From Linepithema humile (lineage: Eukaryota; Arthropoda; Insecta; Hymenoptera; Formicidae), in contig NC_090135.1 of the NCBI RefSeq assembly GCF_040581485.1, forward strand, positions 7,495,001-7,559,000: a stretch of DNA of 64,000 nucleotides. The letters are read 5' to 3'. The notes below the pieces were generated by a model. It was not told the origin of the DNA, ran no database searches, and was given only the letters and a program-made list of their open reading frames with translations. Within the stretch, counting starts at the first letter, position 1. Each line of letters opens with the position of its first letter. Shown in pieces: positions 13,601 to 28,600 of this stretch. The position numbers and the translations under genes were made by a program.

Positions 13601-16600
13601 TATTTCTCGAATATAAAACTTTATGTATAAAAAATTTATTTTACATGTTTCCACTTTTTATTCGATATATCTGTTCGAACAATCACTCACAAAAGTGATC
13701 AATAAATAAACATTTACTTTTTTTATTGATGCTTGAATAAAAGAATTGAAGCGTTTAGCGAGAAGAGTCGTTTCCTGAGACGGCGAGTTTTGCCTTAAAC
13801 ATTTTCTAGCGAAATATCTTTTGTCGAAAATGCTTTATGGAGCTGGAAAGCGAGAAAATTTTCCGTCTTTTCCTTCTCGAGATAATTCCCGGTATTTTCC
13901 TGCTGTATTGAAGACGATATTGGATTTCCTGTATAGCCTGTGACTTGTGACTTACTCCGTGCCGGATCTGTCGCCTCGCAATTCCTATCCTCGTTCACCT
14001 CAAAACCTTGTATATAGGATTACACACGTCACGAATTTCGCGCCCCTGCATTCTGGATAAATCTCCGATAAACAAACGGATCACAAGCGTCGCTTCCCCA
14101 CCGACCCATTATGCCATTAAGAGAAATGGCTTTTATGACATTGAATGAAAGTAATTTAAATACAAATTGAAATCCTGAGTTAAATATCGAATTTAATTTA
14201 TTGGTTTTATTATCGGAAACGCGCTTTTCCGATAATACGCTACGCTAAATTTGTATGCAAATCCGAAAATGTACAATATTATGTTTAAAAAAATTTTTTG
14301 TCGAGATTTCACAAGATTATGACGTCACTTTTCAGCCGCTTCTACGTCGAATTCTTATCCCCGAAAACATCCCTTCGTGGGCAGATATAAATTTGTTTAC
14401 TTTGGCTTTCATCGTGTTCTCGCGTTACCGTCTAAAAGCTTCTTATCCCTTAGAAAGCTTATATCTTGACTGAAGCTTAGTGAGTTGGCTTTCCACACTG
14501 GCGAATTCAATTTCGCTCGATTTTTCTTCAATTTAGAATCGATGCGTCCTCCATTATTTCTATAATATCTTTATGTATGCATTTTGCTGAATATTGAGTG
14601 TTTTATAATTATTTAAAAAAAAGGTTTGACAATTTTCTAGGCAGGTTTCGAATAAAAAAATATTACAAAACAATTATGAAATATATAAAACATTTCGTTT
14701 CGATGTAGATGCAACTCTATACAGACAATAAATAATACATGTTATAAAAATTGCGAATTACTTCGTAATATTTCTTTATTCTATTCGGAATATCTGTTCA
14801 GCTCTATATATGCATATGTACAGAGTGGCAGGTAATTTAGTAAAATCCACTCTATAAAGTCACATTGGAAGCAAAGCTTTATCGAGCTCAGAGCCCATTA
14901 AAAGACGCATTTGAACGAAAGAAATGAGAATACGATTTATCCGCAGAGGGAAAGGGCGAAAGAGATTAGTAATGGCGAGCCGTTTCTGACCCAGACGGGA
15001 ATAAAATCGATAAACGATCGGCCGATAAACGCCAGATGCAAGCAAGGCGCGATTCATCGCCTTTGAAATTCGTCTTTCATCGGAAAAGCCGGCGGGTATA
15101 ATCTCATGGGAAAATTCGTCCCGGAAGTTACCTCGCATTTTGCTAACTTTCCAGTGCTTTTCCCGACATCGTTGCGCTTTCCTCAGCTGAATACAACGGA
15201 GCGATATAGTGCACTCTAAGCAGATTACATCTTGCTATTTAACAAAATAATCTCAAAGTAAAAGAAAAGACGGGATATTCGCGCATAACAGACAAAAATA
15301 GCCCCTTCTGTATCGGGAACGTTTTGCAACCGGAAAATGTCTAACCGCAACAGAAGTGAAACATGGTGATCGAATACGGCCACTGATAACTGATACAGCT
15401 CCGGCTTTTCCATTCCGGAATACTTTAAACTCGATTGGTGCCGGGGAGTCAGGAATAAATGGCGGCCAAAAAGCGCCTCTTTTCTCGGGGTGGTTTTAAC
15501 TTACGGATGGTGGTGGAATTTTTACGAGCACTCCTCGATCAAGGTGTCGAGATTATTGGCAAATATAAGGAATGAACGCATGAATTCGCAGCGGAAAGGG
15601 GAAACTAAATCAATGTAAATGCGGCAGGTGCATCAATCGATTTTCAGAAAATTTTCGGAATCAACTCGTCAGAATACTATTTGATTTGAGAGAATTCGAC
15701 TTTTTCATAGTTAGCGAGAAAATTGTGCGATATTAAACTATTATAGTTTTTTAAAATAAAAAATTGTGCTGTTTTATAAATAAAGCATAGCATTAAATAT
15801 TTTATAAATTGTACGTTTAATGAAAATTGAAATAAATTTAGTGCATATGAGGAACTTTGGTATATTTGATACGTTGTGAAACAAAATGTATTATATTAAA
15901 TAATAAACGTTCCGGCACTATCTTCCATCACTATATCGAGACTCGAAGCAAGGCTCGAAGAGCCGGTAATCTTAACCGAGTGGCTCAACACATATATAGG
16001 TTGATGTAACGGTTGAAATTACTCCTGCTACTGCCAGCAAGAGTAAAGTGGAACGGCCGAGGGATGGATGGGGTTGGGAATGGAAGTGGTTAATGCGAGA
16101 GTGGACTTATCATGGATCACTCGGACGGTTGCTGCAACCGGGAAGATGAAAATTAGTTCAAGGTGGAAATTAGGGAAGTTGGGGAAAGTAACAATTTTGC
16201 CAGTTTAATAACGAATTATCGGTTATTCAGTATTTCTGAAATACCTAATAGAATCCATTAACGAAATGCAGAATTAACTTTGAACATATAAGCGATCTCA
16301 AATTGTATCTCTAAAAATTACTCTGCTTTTACCGCTCGCTTAAGATAGAACTTCTATCCAAACGTAGTTTGTACTTCGTTGAAGACTCCATAAGATTCCC
16401 TCCGTGCTTGAAAATTTTCAAATAAAATTGTTGGAACTTTCTCAATTATTAGGAAGTATAAGTATATCCAGGGATATCTCAGAACTATCTTCAAGCGCAC
16501 TTTTTTCGTTATATGCAGTCAATTTGCAACTTGTTGCAATTTTTAAACTACTACTTGGGAGAAGCAGTTTAAAAATTGCTGCTGAAATTATCGTTTTTAT

Positions 16601-19600
16601 CGTTACAATTTTATTGTTAAATGTAGCTTTACCTTCTGTTGTTCGTGCTATATTTTTATATCTGCTAGCTACGTATTTTATTGCTGCTTTTATTACATTA
16701 TTAATCATCTTAGAGTTGCACAAATACATTGCTCATTCGCGGATACTTTGTCGACCTGTTCGCCTTCAAAGTTTTGCTCGGCTTTAGCCCGGGAATCCAT
16801 TTTTAGAAGCAACGTATGGCGCCGAGCAGCCAACGTAACTTACCGCCGCGGCGATAAAGTTACTTCTAAATGGTAAATTAGTCGCGTTGTTCTAGACCAG
16901 ACCGGCAAAAGTTTATGAGACTAAACGATTAACATGAATATATGTTTAGAGTGAACTCAAATCATATTTATGTTGCTCGCTGCTATTGCCAGAATTTATG
17001 TTGTTTGGTGTCAAATAAAGAAATTAATCTAATAGCTTGTTTAATTTTTCAAAAATTTGACAGATTTTTCTTATTCAATGCAACTTTTCTACTTCAAGCG
17101 ATGACCGAAGAGTTAACGAGTTGAGAAAGTCTCGAATATAAACATGAAAACTTCCGTGATCTGGTAAAATTGATTAATTCCTTAATTAAAAACAAACAGC
17201 CCCGTGAGCTAATTAGCTGCCACGTAGGAAAGTAACGAACCACTGCAATTTTCGCAGAATTTTATTCTTGTCTCTTCAGAATAAAAAAAAACACATTATA
17301 TTAAATATAACTATACAAAATGAAGATGTCGCATAATATCTTTCATAATTTTGATTGCAAATTGTGATATATCCGTTAATTACTCTAATTATACTCGATG
17401 ATTAATTTCTGTCACGAAAAACGAACTCGTTGTGACTTATATCTTCGCCGTCTATTTTTGTAATAGGGAAAAACTTGATCAAAGAACACAGCCTCTTTTA
17501 AAACTACTACTTCCGCCGCGACGCTTTCACGGTAATGGATTGTTTCGCGCGATTTGACCTACATTTTACAAATGCGCGTATTTCTTTTCTTAAGGCTCGT
17601 AATTACGAAATGAATTTGGTCACAAGATCTTTAGTTTAGTCTTTTCCAACGATGAACACTTCTGTAATAATTTTTTTTTTTTTTTTTTAGTACGGCTTTA
17701 TCTCAAGATTGAAAGACATTTACATAAATAAATAGATATTATACTATCGTAAATAATTTTTGTAAGTATTTATTTTAGTGTAATTTAAAAATTACAATAG
17801 CTTTAATCTCAGAGTCAAATTTAGCTTAGGTGACTTTGTGAAATGCGTTTAGGATCGACCATAATGCTGATGCGACGCTCAAATTGGTGTATTAACAGAA
17901 AGTAGGTCGAGATGAGAAGAGAATTTTACGAAAATATCAAATAACAATAGATAAGAAAAAGATGAAGTAAAATGCAACGCTCACTTTTGATTATGCATAA
18001 AAGAATTACATAATAATAATTATCATTGCATTTTAATTATAAAACAATATCATAGCCAATTATTCAAACATTGGTTCTCTATTGACAGTCAAGTTCATAG
18101 ATTACAAATTACAGACAGAAGTTTTTAATTTATATATATATAAATTCGCGCGCGCGTTATTATATTTACACGACTGTCTTATATATTAATAAAATAAATC
18201 GTTTTTTTTTTTTTTAATTTTATTCAACCTTTCTTTGTGGCAACGTATGCGTTGCATCTAACTTTATTCTATTATTGAATAGAACATGTTTTGAAAAATG
18301 TTTATTATATTTAGAGATTCTGTGCTATTTAGAGAATTTTTTTTAACTTTATTTTGTAAATATACACATAAAATTTTTACTGCCGTTTTATAATTGCTCA
18401 TACGTCGAATTGGAGCGAGCTTTTCTCTTTTTTTAACTCGGGCATGAAGGCGACACGCCGCATTTAGTGCCGACATAAAGTCCATCCAACCGAAATCGCT
18501 TCTGTCCCGTTATTTCCTTCGGAAAGCTTGATATATGCTGTTGGCCTGACCGTGCTCCAGCTTCGCCGCCCTCCCTCGACTGTTCTTATTCACCTTGTAT
18601 CTACTTTGGCTGCTCTTTCGTTTTGTTCAAAGTAAATACTATAAACACCGGCGGTTTCTATTTGAACTGCTGAATAATGAGTCCTCGAATTCCTACACGA
18701 GAGTTGCAACTGTGAGGTTAGTAGAATTCTAGCCGATTAACTTTTGGCTTAACCTACGGCATGGAAGAAGATACAATAAGTAGTTTGAACAGTGCATGAT
18801 CAGCCGGGAGTGAATTCTGACTATTGATTGACTCTATCGTACAATCGTATCGCGTTAGTTTATAACGCGACGACTGAGATCGATTGAACTTCTTCGTGAG
18901 TTATACATTCACGTTGCACGACGAGGAGGACACTTTCCTGTATGGCGCCGGCGTACATTACCCGGCATAGTAAACACAGTTATTAATAAACCGCTACTAT
19001 TTCATTAACCGTGGAATCTTACATTACGCTCGATCTGGCACGAACAATTTACACCCACGTCGTAAAAAGAACTTGAATGAAGACGAATATGGTCTTGTAA
19101 CTAGCGCACGTGACGCTATAAAGAGTTTTGCTATAAAGAGACGCCGTTTAAAAAATGTATCAAGAAAATTGCACATGAAAATTATTATGAAATCGAGAAC
19201 GCAAATTTCGAAATTTATATCGACTAAATAAATAGCATAAGAAAAGGTATTAGAAAATTAAAATTTTATTTTTCTATTTAATCTTAGCCGATTTGATGAT
19301 TCTGTAGAAAGAAGAGATTTCTCTATTATAGCAAAATTCTTCACGTTCGTGTGTAATAATTATTTTGAATAATTATTTTTTTACAATATTATCAAAAAGT
19401 GAAATTTTAATATTGAAATTGAAATTCTCTATGGAAAACGAGAAATCCTATTTGCCTGTGCAATAAAATTGTACATTGCAGCAGAGAAAGCCATGATACG
19501 TGCGTTATCGCACGTGTTCGACACAATCGTGTGCAGATTACGTCGCAGGCAATTAAAAGCGGAAGCTACAGCTGTCGTAAACAAATTTCAGCTAAATCAG

Positions 19601-22600
19601 AGCGTTATATATTGCAAAGAAAGACGAAACCACCCGGGCTTGACCCAGAATACGCTGACCGTAAAACGCAGCTTGTTACACAATGTACGACTTGGAAAAT
19701 AAATGAAATTGCAACGTCAGTCGAACGAGGCATAAGCTTTGCGTGCATTATTGGAAATGTAATAATAATAGATTGCTCTGCGATAAGTACATCTGGGCAT
19801 TTTTATTTCTGTTAATTGATATATGAAACAGTAAATATATATATATTGAGAATGCCATTACTATAAAAATAGAAAAAATTAATTATTTCAATTATAATTA
19901 TTTTTTTATAATTTGAGCAATTAACAATACGAAGGCAAGAAACTAATTTTCTATTCTACCACCTGGCGTACACATATAATACATTTTCTCGCATCAAATA
20001 CGCGCTACACGTATAATGAGTTATACAAGCCCAGTCGTAGTTTGTCTAGTTTGTGATTGACGTCAGACTGTATTTAAAGTTCTATAGAGTCGACGTAGAG
20101 GCAGACCAGTCACGCGATATTCGTCGTGGATTTTCCTGACTCACACGAGCAGTGAGGGATCGTGGATCCCATTACATCCTCGTCTCGCTTCTTTCCGCGT
20201 CCGATTTCGTGTATTCTTCGTCGTTACTCAACATTTCCAGTCAAAATTTTTTAATGTGAGTTAGCATGTCACGAAGCAGTCTGTTCAGAATCTTTAATCA
20301 TATCAGAATCGTAAGAATGGAAAACTTGTGCGTGCGTATGACATCTCGATAATAAATGACAAAAATGACAAAAATATAATATATAACAGTAATAAATTAA
20401 CGTGGAACCGTAATAAAAAATCATACTAAATAAATCAAATAAGAAAAGTTAGATATTTAGTTTATTATTTGCCAACATTAATTACATATGCATAATATAT
20501 TTAATAATAATTCCAAACATGTGACATGTGGCATACAGTTGCAATTATTTGAATAAAGTTTAAAGGAACTTTTGCTTTAAAAGAGTGATTTAATTTTTTA
20601 AAAATAACTTGGACACTATTTGTCTAATTTTTCAAACAATGTGTAATTTATCTCTCTCGAAGCAGAATGCATTTATATGCGCTCTGAGAAGATGCAGACG
20701 GAGTCGGTGGTTGGTGAACTTCGTCAGTCTGGTTTATAATTGGCGTCAGACCGTATTTACCGTTTTATACTCGGGATTACGCGCGAGGCCACGTGATAAT
20801 TTTGAATTTCGGCGTCGCGACGCGACGCGTTGCGGCACGTTACGATACAGCGCTAGTGCGAATGCACGCGCCAAAAGCATTTGCATAATTCTATGTTTTA
20901 TCACACGGAAGCTTTGAACATTTGCAATTAGAATGCGATGTAATATCGATTAGTACGTAATATCGCATTTTTAATATGTGACTATTTGTACTTGTCTCAT
21001 TACGCTAATATCAATATTAACATTTGCATAAATATATTACCAAATACTGGCGTATTTGAGATATATTTTGATCTTTAATTTTGGAATTTTTATTGTTTAT
21101 TTTATTTTTTATTAGACGGAAAGATTTTTTGACATAAAATATAAACACAATTGTGCAGCTGAAATGCAGGACTGTGACAAACACGTGTAGCAACCGTCTG
21201 ATCACGATCCTTGAACCGCTGGCAGAAATAAGTGCAAACGTGTAGGCACGTGCTTAATAATAGCACAAGCTAATACGCGATGCTAATGCAGATCATCCGG
21301 TTATATTTTTGCGACTATCTTCTTCCATTTGTTGATTTTGTTAACGATATTTATTAGCTTGTAAAACAAGTTTTTAGCAACAACAAATAATGATTCTAAA
21401 CCTAAATAAATTCGGGCGCAAAATTGCACGCACAAAGAAAAACGAATATTCACAACATCATCACGTTATGAAAACATAACAGTTTGTTAGAGTTATAATG
21501 AAAAATTTCTGAAAATAAGAAAAGTATGCATATATTCTCCTTTCTCTTTCTCATTATTCTTTATTATATATATCCCGCTTTCGATGCATCTAATAAAAGA
21601 GCTCTCAGAATAAAACGGCCTCATCGTTCAATTAAATCTGGAAAAAGTCTCGAAGGAAAAGAGCCTCGAGGACGTTTGTCCTCGAAATGTTGCGGTATCT
21701 CGTAAACTTTCAGAATAATTCTTCGTCAAAAGATTCTTCGTCGCGAATGCCATGAAAGGCCGCTAATTATTCGTTTCGTCTATTCAGCCGGATTTCATAA
21801 TTTCATTAAATGGTACACATCACTCTGCTGAACTCCTCCGAGAAAATTCGTAGACTATTAATGTCCTGCAAGATTCATCTAGGTCTCTCACCATTCGCAA
21901 TTTCTTTACCGGGAATTCCCAACCGGCTTCCCTTTCATCAAACTCTCGGATGAATAATTAACTCGACTTAGCGACAAAAACTAGGAATAAAGAGAAAATC
22001 TTTAAAATAAAATAATTTTTTTTTTTTAGAGTAACAAATTAACTAGTATTTATTAATAGGGATCCACAAATTTGTTTATTTTAATCCCTTTGCTACACAA
22101 ATAAAATTGAACCAGATATTGCAAAATATATAACATAATATTAAAAAAAGGTCCAAGAATGTAGATTTACTTTAAAAATAGTGTTAGAAAAATAGACTTT
22201 AGAAAACGTATATTATTTGCAAATAATCATTATTATACTTAATATTGCAAGCGCTTTCGATACTATCGGTAATAATTATCTCACTATTGTCGAAAGTATC
22301 GTATTGATATCAAAAATGCTCTCTGCAATCAAATGTTGGTTCTTCGTTGCTACTCTGGTATCGCAACATCTCTAGATGTGCATCGATCCGGGAGACACCG
22401 ACACGTTTTTGGCAAGCTATGCTGGTATTTATAGATAGATACGCGAAATATCTCCAAGCCAGATATATGTAGGCTCATATTTTCAAGGTGCAAAGAGATG
22501 TGTACTTTGCTACAAATTTCAAAGATATTGTTTTAGTATACGTATTCGCATATGCATATTTACAACTTTTTTTATAATTATAAATGATAAAATAATATTA

Positions 22601-25600
22601 TATCTGTACATTCTCAGACAAATTGTATGAAATATAATTTGTCAATATGTGATGACTGGTTTATCTGTAAAATCTTACAAGTTATTTATTTATTTATTTA
22701 TAAGATTGTCAATTTGACCAAAAATTGCCGTCAAAAGAACATTCTATAATTCCGGGACACCATCTATACGTTAATACATATGCATAAGCATCGCTGCACC
22801 ACCCATTGCACGTGTTACCGCGACCTCGTAGTATGCAAATCACAGCTACACGTGCACGCGGACACCAAAACGAAGTTGGATGATGGCTTTTATTCACTGA
22901 AGAAAAAGTGACGGGATCAAAAGCTTCGCTTGAGAGATCTATCGATATATCGAGTTAAAGAATGAATCGGTATGCAAATGTTCGTAACAAAAGCAGAGTA
23001 TTCTGCCGTATATAAAATATTATTGAAGTGATCCAAGATCTTTCTCGGATATAATATACGGGACTTGGATAGTTTATTGTTAATGAAAAAAAAGCACAGT
23101 CTCTAGATTATATATATATATATATATATAAAAGCAAAAGGCGCTGGATTCGATTCTTGGTCCAGTCACCCGATATTCTTCTCGCTTATCTACAGAAAAA
23201 AATTTGCAATTCCACATCACAAAACTTTTGTTATAAATAATCACTGCAACTAATGCAAAAGTTAATGTTGTGAAAGTCTACGAAAACTATGAGCACACTC
23301 ATAAAATATCTCGCTTGAAAAGAATATAACAAAACTATCTTTTCAATGCTATCTTCACATCTTATTTTAGTTTGCACTCTCAGCAACCTTATCTATTCAA
23401 AAAACGCTCTATTTCTACTATGTGAATAAAGCTGTGGATCATGGCGAAGCCATTAATGATTAATTATGAGAAAGTGCTACAGCGCTACCTATTGATCTCG
23501 GTCTGTGCTTTGTATTTCACGTAAAAATCAAGATAAATAACTACAAATAAATAAAAAATTATTTTCTTGTTTGAGAAAACGCGGAAGAAAAATACTTTCT
23601 TCTCAAATGTGGCAATGATACGTGTTTAGATAAAACAATCGAATACGGAAGAGTGGAAGAATTATCAATAAATTTATAAGGAATATTTTAATAAATATTT
23701 GCTCTGTTTATATGCCACGTTAGAAAACTCAAATCTCGAAATGTAAAATCACAAAAAATGTCGAGATATTAATAATTTAAAAATTGCAATGTACGTTTGC
23801 TGCGAACTCCTCGATGAAGGTCTCGCGAAATTACCACTCTCATAGTAAATAGGTAAATTTATTTGTATTGAAATATGTACGTGCTACTGCGGCAGTTAAT
23901 TAATCAATCAGCGCAGGGCTAATTAATGCGCAATAGAAGAGACAGAATTTGGACAAGCGCAAAATGTCCATTTGTTCAAGACTTACGTTCAATTACGATG
24001 AATCCGGGAAGAGAACCAGCGCGTGACACATGCATGAAGAGACACGTAGAAATCAGTTTTTCATCAAGAACAACGTTGTCAACGTTCTCATCGTGAAAAA
24101 GGTGTCGATTTAATCATATAATTAAACGCGATTAATGGTAATAGCGTCGTCAATCTCACGTCACGCTCCTGTTTGTTTCAATCGATGTTCTGATTTTTCC
24201 TTTTTCCATTATTTTTCTCAAATTTCATATTTCTATCAAATTTTGATAATATGTCGTAACTCGTGCTTGCTATTATTATTAATGAAATTTTATACTAAAA
24301 GTTCGTATTACGAAAAATTTGGTTCGGAGAAAGACCTGAACGGAGAAAGAATGCAAGCAAGTGACGGCGCTATCGAGATCGAGTACCGAAAAGTCAAGAA
24401 ATTCTGGATTGAAAAATGTAGTACTCACCTCCTTGCAGCATTGGGTCGTTCAATTCAACGTAGAAAAGTGCATCTTTCTCGTAAGAATCTTCCTCGATTA
24501 TTTCCAGGTTAAGGAATTTCCTGAAATAATCACAAGATGTTTTAAAACAATTATTACGGAAATAACATGTGAGAATGACGATTCTACGAGAACATTATTT
24601 GCAATAAATATTTTGTTTGATACACATCGTAAATGGTAATTAATATAAATTCACGTGAAATTCAATATTCGCTTAAGCATCATCGAGAGCGACACGGTCG
24701 TGTCTTGTGCCATTTATATGCACAGCGAGGTCGATCGTCTGTATGCGAAAGGTAGGGAGTTGAAGTGGCCCGAGACGCGTTGTTTTATTGACACGCCAAT
24801 AGTGAAATAGAGGGACGGATTTTGGTTAGATTAAGCGACGATTTACGCGAAAGGTGGGGCGCTGCCCAACTGTGGAATCGGCGCGTCGATTTCTTGATAA
24901 CGTCCGTAGTGGGGCAGAAGGAGGTTTTGTTTAGATTAAACGACAGTCCTTCCGAAAGGATAATGGGGCACTGTAGCTCGAGTGGTCAGAGATGCGTCGT
25001 TTTCTCCACAAATAGTGGGATAGAAGGAGGAAGTCCTCTTAAGACTAGGCGATGAAAGGATAATGGGACGTCTTTAATTCGCAGAGAGAGAAAAATATTT
25101 GGACAAGCGCGTCTGTTTTTATCTTCTTATAATTCAATCGAACCATTAGCTTGAAATCTTTTTGCACATATTTGGTATCAAATTCTATTTCCAGCACCGG
25201 AAATTAAACTTCTCAAAATTCTCGGCTTGTATCCTCGTTATGCAGTGATCGATTCATTAGAGGTGATAAGGTGTCGGTTAAACGCGAACTGTGTCGTACT
25301 GTTTCGAACTACATGGTAGGACGACGTCGCGGAAATCGATTTATTACTTTGGGTAATTAAGTATCGGATAACTGTGAAACTTGTAGGCGTACATTAGCGT
25401 CAAAAGCCATAATTGAGGACTTCTTCCGGGAAGCGTGCTATTTTCTAGGATATTGTAGTGCACTTTCAATAGAATAGTCATCAATTTGCATGAAAAACCG
25501 AAAATCTTTTTGATATGCAAAATACTTTCATTTAAATAAATTTAATTAAAATTTGTTTTGGAGCAAAGAATAATATACAAGCTTAATGAATTTTTACTTT

Positions 25601-28600
25601 TATCGACGTACTGACGTAATTTTAACCACTTTTCTGTCAGATTACGGGACGTACTGCTTGAGTATATTCGGCCAAATCAGAGAAGTGTTAATAAAATGTT
25701 ATCTTTATTCCTGTTAATAGAAACAAACGCCCCTATCACTTTTTCTCTTTTTCACATGAAACGTTTTCACATTGTTGATTATAATATAAAAGTTCCTTTT
25801 ATATTCTTCCACCCACAAGCAGTGTGCAATTCTTTCAGAAAAAAATTTGTTAGTGGCAACAGAGGTTCCGAAAAGCTTTTAAATCGTTTGTCACGCGCTT
25901 CAACTTTTCACAACTTGACTCGCAAAAGCTTAAAGACTCAAAAGCTTTTCACATCCACCTCCGGCTAGTTATCATGCTTCATATCGTCGCATTGCTGCAG
26001 AAGAATTTCCTATATGCAGAAAACGAAATTTTTTTGGAAGAAATAAAAACTTTTAAATACTATTAACCTCGCATAAAAGATAATATTTTTTAACAAACAG
26101 CAAATTTAATTTTTGACCCAATGGAGATTTTATGTGTAGAGATTTAATTTCACTTAACTTTCCGATTGTAATTTCTAAAATTTTAGTTTCACCAAAAATA
26201 AAAGGAAATGTTTTACTAGTAACAACAATATATCCATCTATACATAAATTTCTTGTTTTAATTTTTGCACATGAATAACAAATTTTTTAATTAGTCTGCA
26301 GATATTGCAACTCGAAAACTTAATGTTTATTTTGGATTTATTTTTAACTATAAAAATATTATTAGCTCAATTATTATAAAATGTCGCAAGAAGAAACGTA
26401 ATAGCGAGAATTTACAATGAGCACTTTTATCTTTTGCAATATAACTTGCTTTAGTAGTTTCTGTGATGAAAAAAAAAAAAGAATGAGTCTTGTGACACCG
26501 TAATGGTTCGGCTATTTCTCGTTTTATGCGTTTTCCCGGTACGACATCGATCCTATCGACCCCACAGCAGTTTAACCTTTTGATGTTTTACAATAAGCAA
26601 GATCCGACAATAGGTATTATTCGCAGCTGAATAGAACCCGTGGAAATTCCAATATTTTGGTCAAGAAATTTAACAATTAATTTTTTGGGGAGAAAAATTA
26701 TAATAATTATTACAATAAAAATGTATGATAAATTATCATATATACATATAATGGATTATAAAGATTTGTAATTTATTATACCAATAAAATAAAAGGATAA
26801 ACTTTTTAAAATTATTTTATAATACTAAAATTATATCAAGATATGAATGGAATAATATTTATTATTAGAGCAATTTTTTTGTAATAGCTCTATTTTCAGA
26901 AAATTGAAACGTTTATGTATTATTTTTTACTTCAAATATACACACTAGGAGCTATAAGAAATGCTTGCAGAGCCACTACACTTTGTGCATGGGTAACATG
27001 TGCGAAACAACTTGAAAATGTCAAACATATGTCGTAGGCACACATCGATAGGTCGCGCCGTTTTATGTATAGGGTGACAGAGAATAAAGTGTGAAAGAGA
27101 AATACTGGCGTTACGTCGACATTTAAACTTTACGTCCGGATGACGTTTCTTCAAGTTTTATTTTTTCTACAATAGTCGTACATTTTTCATGCTTGGTTTT
27201 GAAACAAAGTCAGAAAATTAAAAAGCTTTTTTTTTTAATTGAGAACTTGCATTAAAAATAATTTCTGTCAGCTCTAAAAGTAATCAATTTATTTTCAGAA
27301 ATTTTTATGAAAAATTCTGTAAAGAATTGCACACGTGAAAAATTTATCGAGCAATCGATTGCACAATATATGTTGTGGTTTTGTAATATGCAGTTATGTA
27401 GTAATGCGAAACTGTACAAATGCAGTAAAACGAAAGCTCATTAAAGCGGAGAAACTTTATTTACTGACGTTATAATTAAACCAGCTAATGCTTGTTATCT
27501 TGACAGCGAAGCGCTATTACACGCGAGACTTAATCCGTGTTCATTCATATGCAGTTATTTTTTCCGCTTTACTTCAATCTATTTCGATTTTTAATATTGA
27601 TGATGTATTCATAATATTTTCCATATTTTTATTCTTCGTATTTTCAACCACGAATTTCGCGAGTATTTATTCGTCTCATTTCGACGATACAGCTCTGAAA
27701 TTAACTGCTCTGTGAAATCGCATCGTTACATCCGATGTAGATGAAGCACATCGATTATTCTTGCTAGGCGAAATAACGATCGCGATTTATTAATCCGCAA
27801 ATCAGAGCGACATCGAGTTTGCACGTAATTGCGAATTATCCGGTTACAATTGACGACGAGGAGTAACTTTAATGGGCCGAGATATCGCCTAACGCGATTA
27901 ACCGACCCTTTGTGCTGACGAAGGTCTTAAGATCTTAAGGTAAATTGTATTACGTCACGTGGTTTGGTTGCGAATTGACGAAATGAGTTCTTTCACCCTA
28001 ATGAACCTGTGTTTGAAGAAAAACTTATATCAAGACTTAAATCTACTTCTTAAAGTTTTAAAGTCACTGAAGCACAATTTTGAAAGTTAGCCAAACATTT
28101 CGAGCGAAATATTCCTTATTTTTATTTTTAGAAGTAAAACTAATCGAACATCTGATTAAATAACGTTCGAATAATTTTACTGTACCTCATTTAGCTTTCA
28201 TGCATATTTTATATGATCTTTAATTTTACTACTACTTTTATTTCTATTTCCGTCTTTGATTTTTATTAGCGTTATAGGTATACGTTTTTATTCAATTTCT
28301 ATTAATTGAATTTGTTTTATGTAACAGACATGCCAATATATTCGCATTTCTTATGTCCACTTCTTTGTTAGACTTATTCCAACTTAATATTCTCGAAGGA
28401 TTATTCCAGATGTAACTAGTTCCTATTTCGTCCATTCTACTTTATTGCTTTTTTATTCGTCTTCACAATTGCACCCTCAATATGTATATAGATTAAATGC
28501 TTCTGGAATACATAAATTTTACTATTTGCCGAATGAATTTTGGAATTAATAGGACTTAATAGGATGTTCTCCAAAATTGCAATTGCAATTCCGAGTTTTA

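Noticed and set aside
23135..23170. tRNA-like B box (GGATTCGATTC)
   Set aside because: No matching A box, acceptor stem or cloverleaf could be drawn around it.
24135..24512. 125-codon plus-strand ORF over Calx exon C
   Set aside because: It is antisense to a well-supported exon and has no features of its own.
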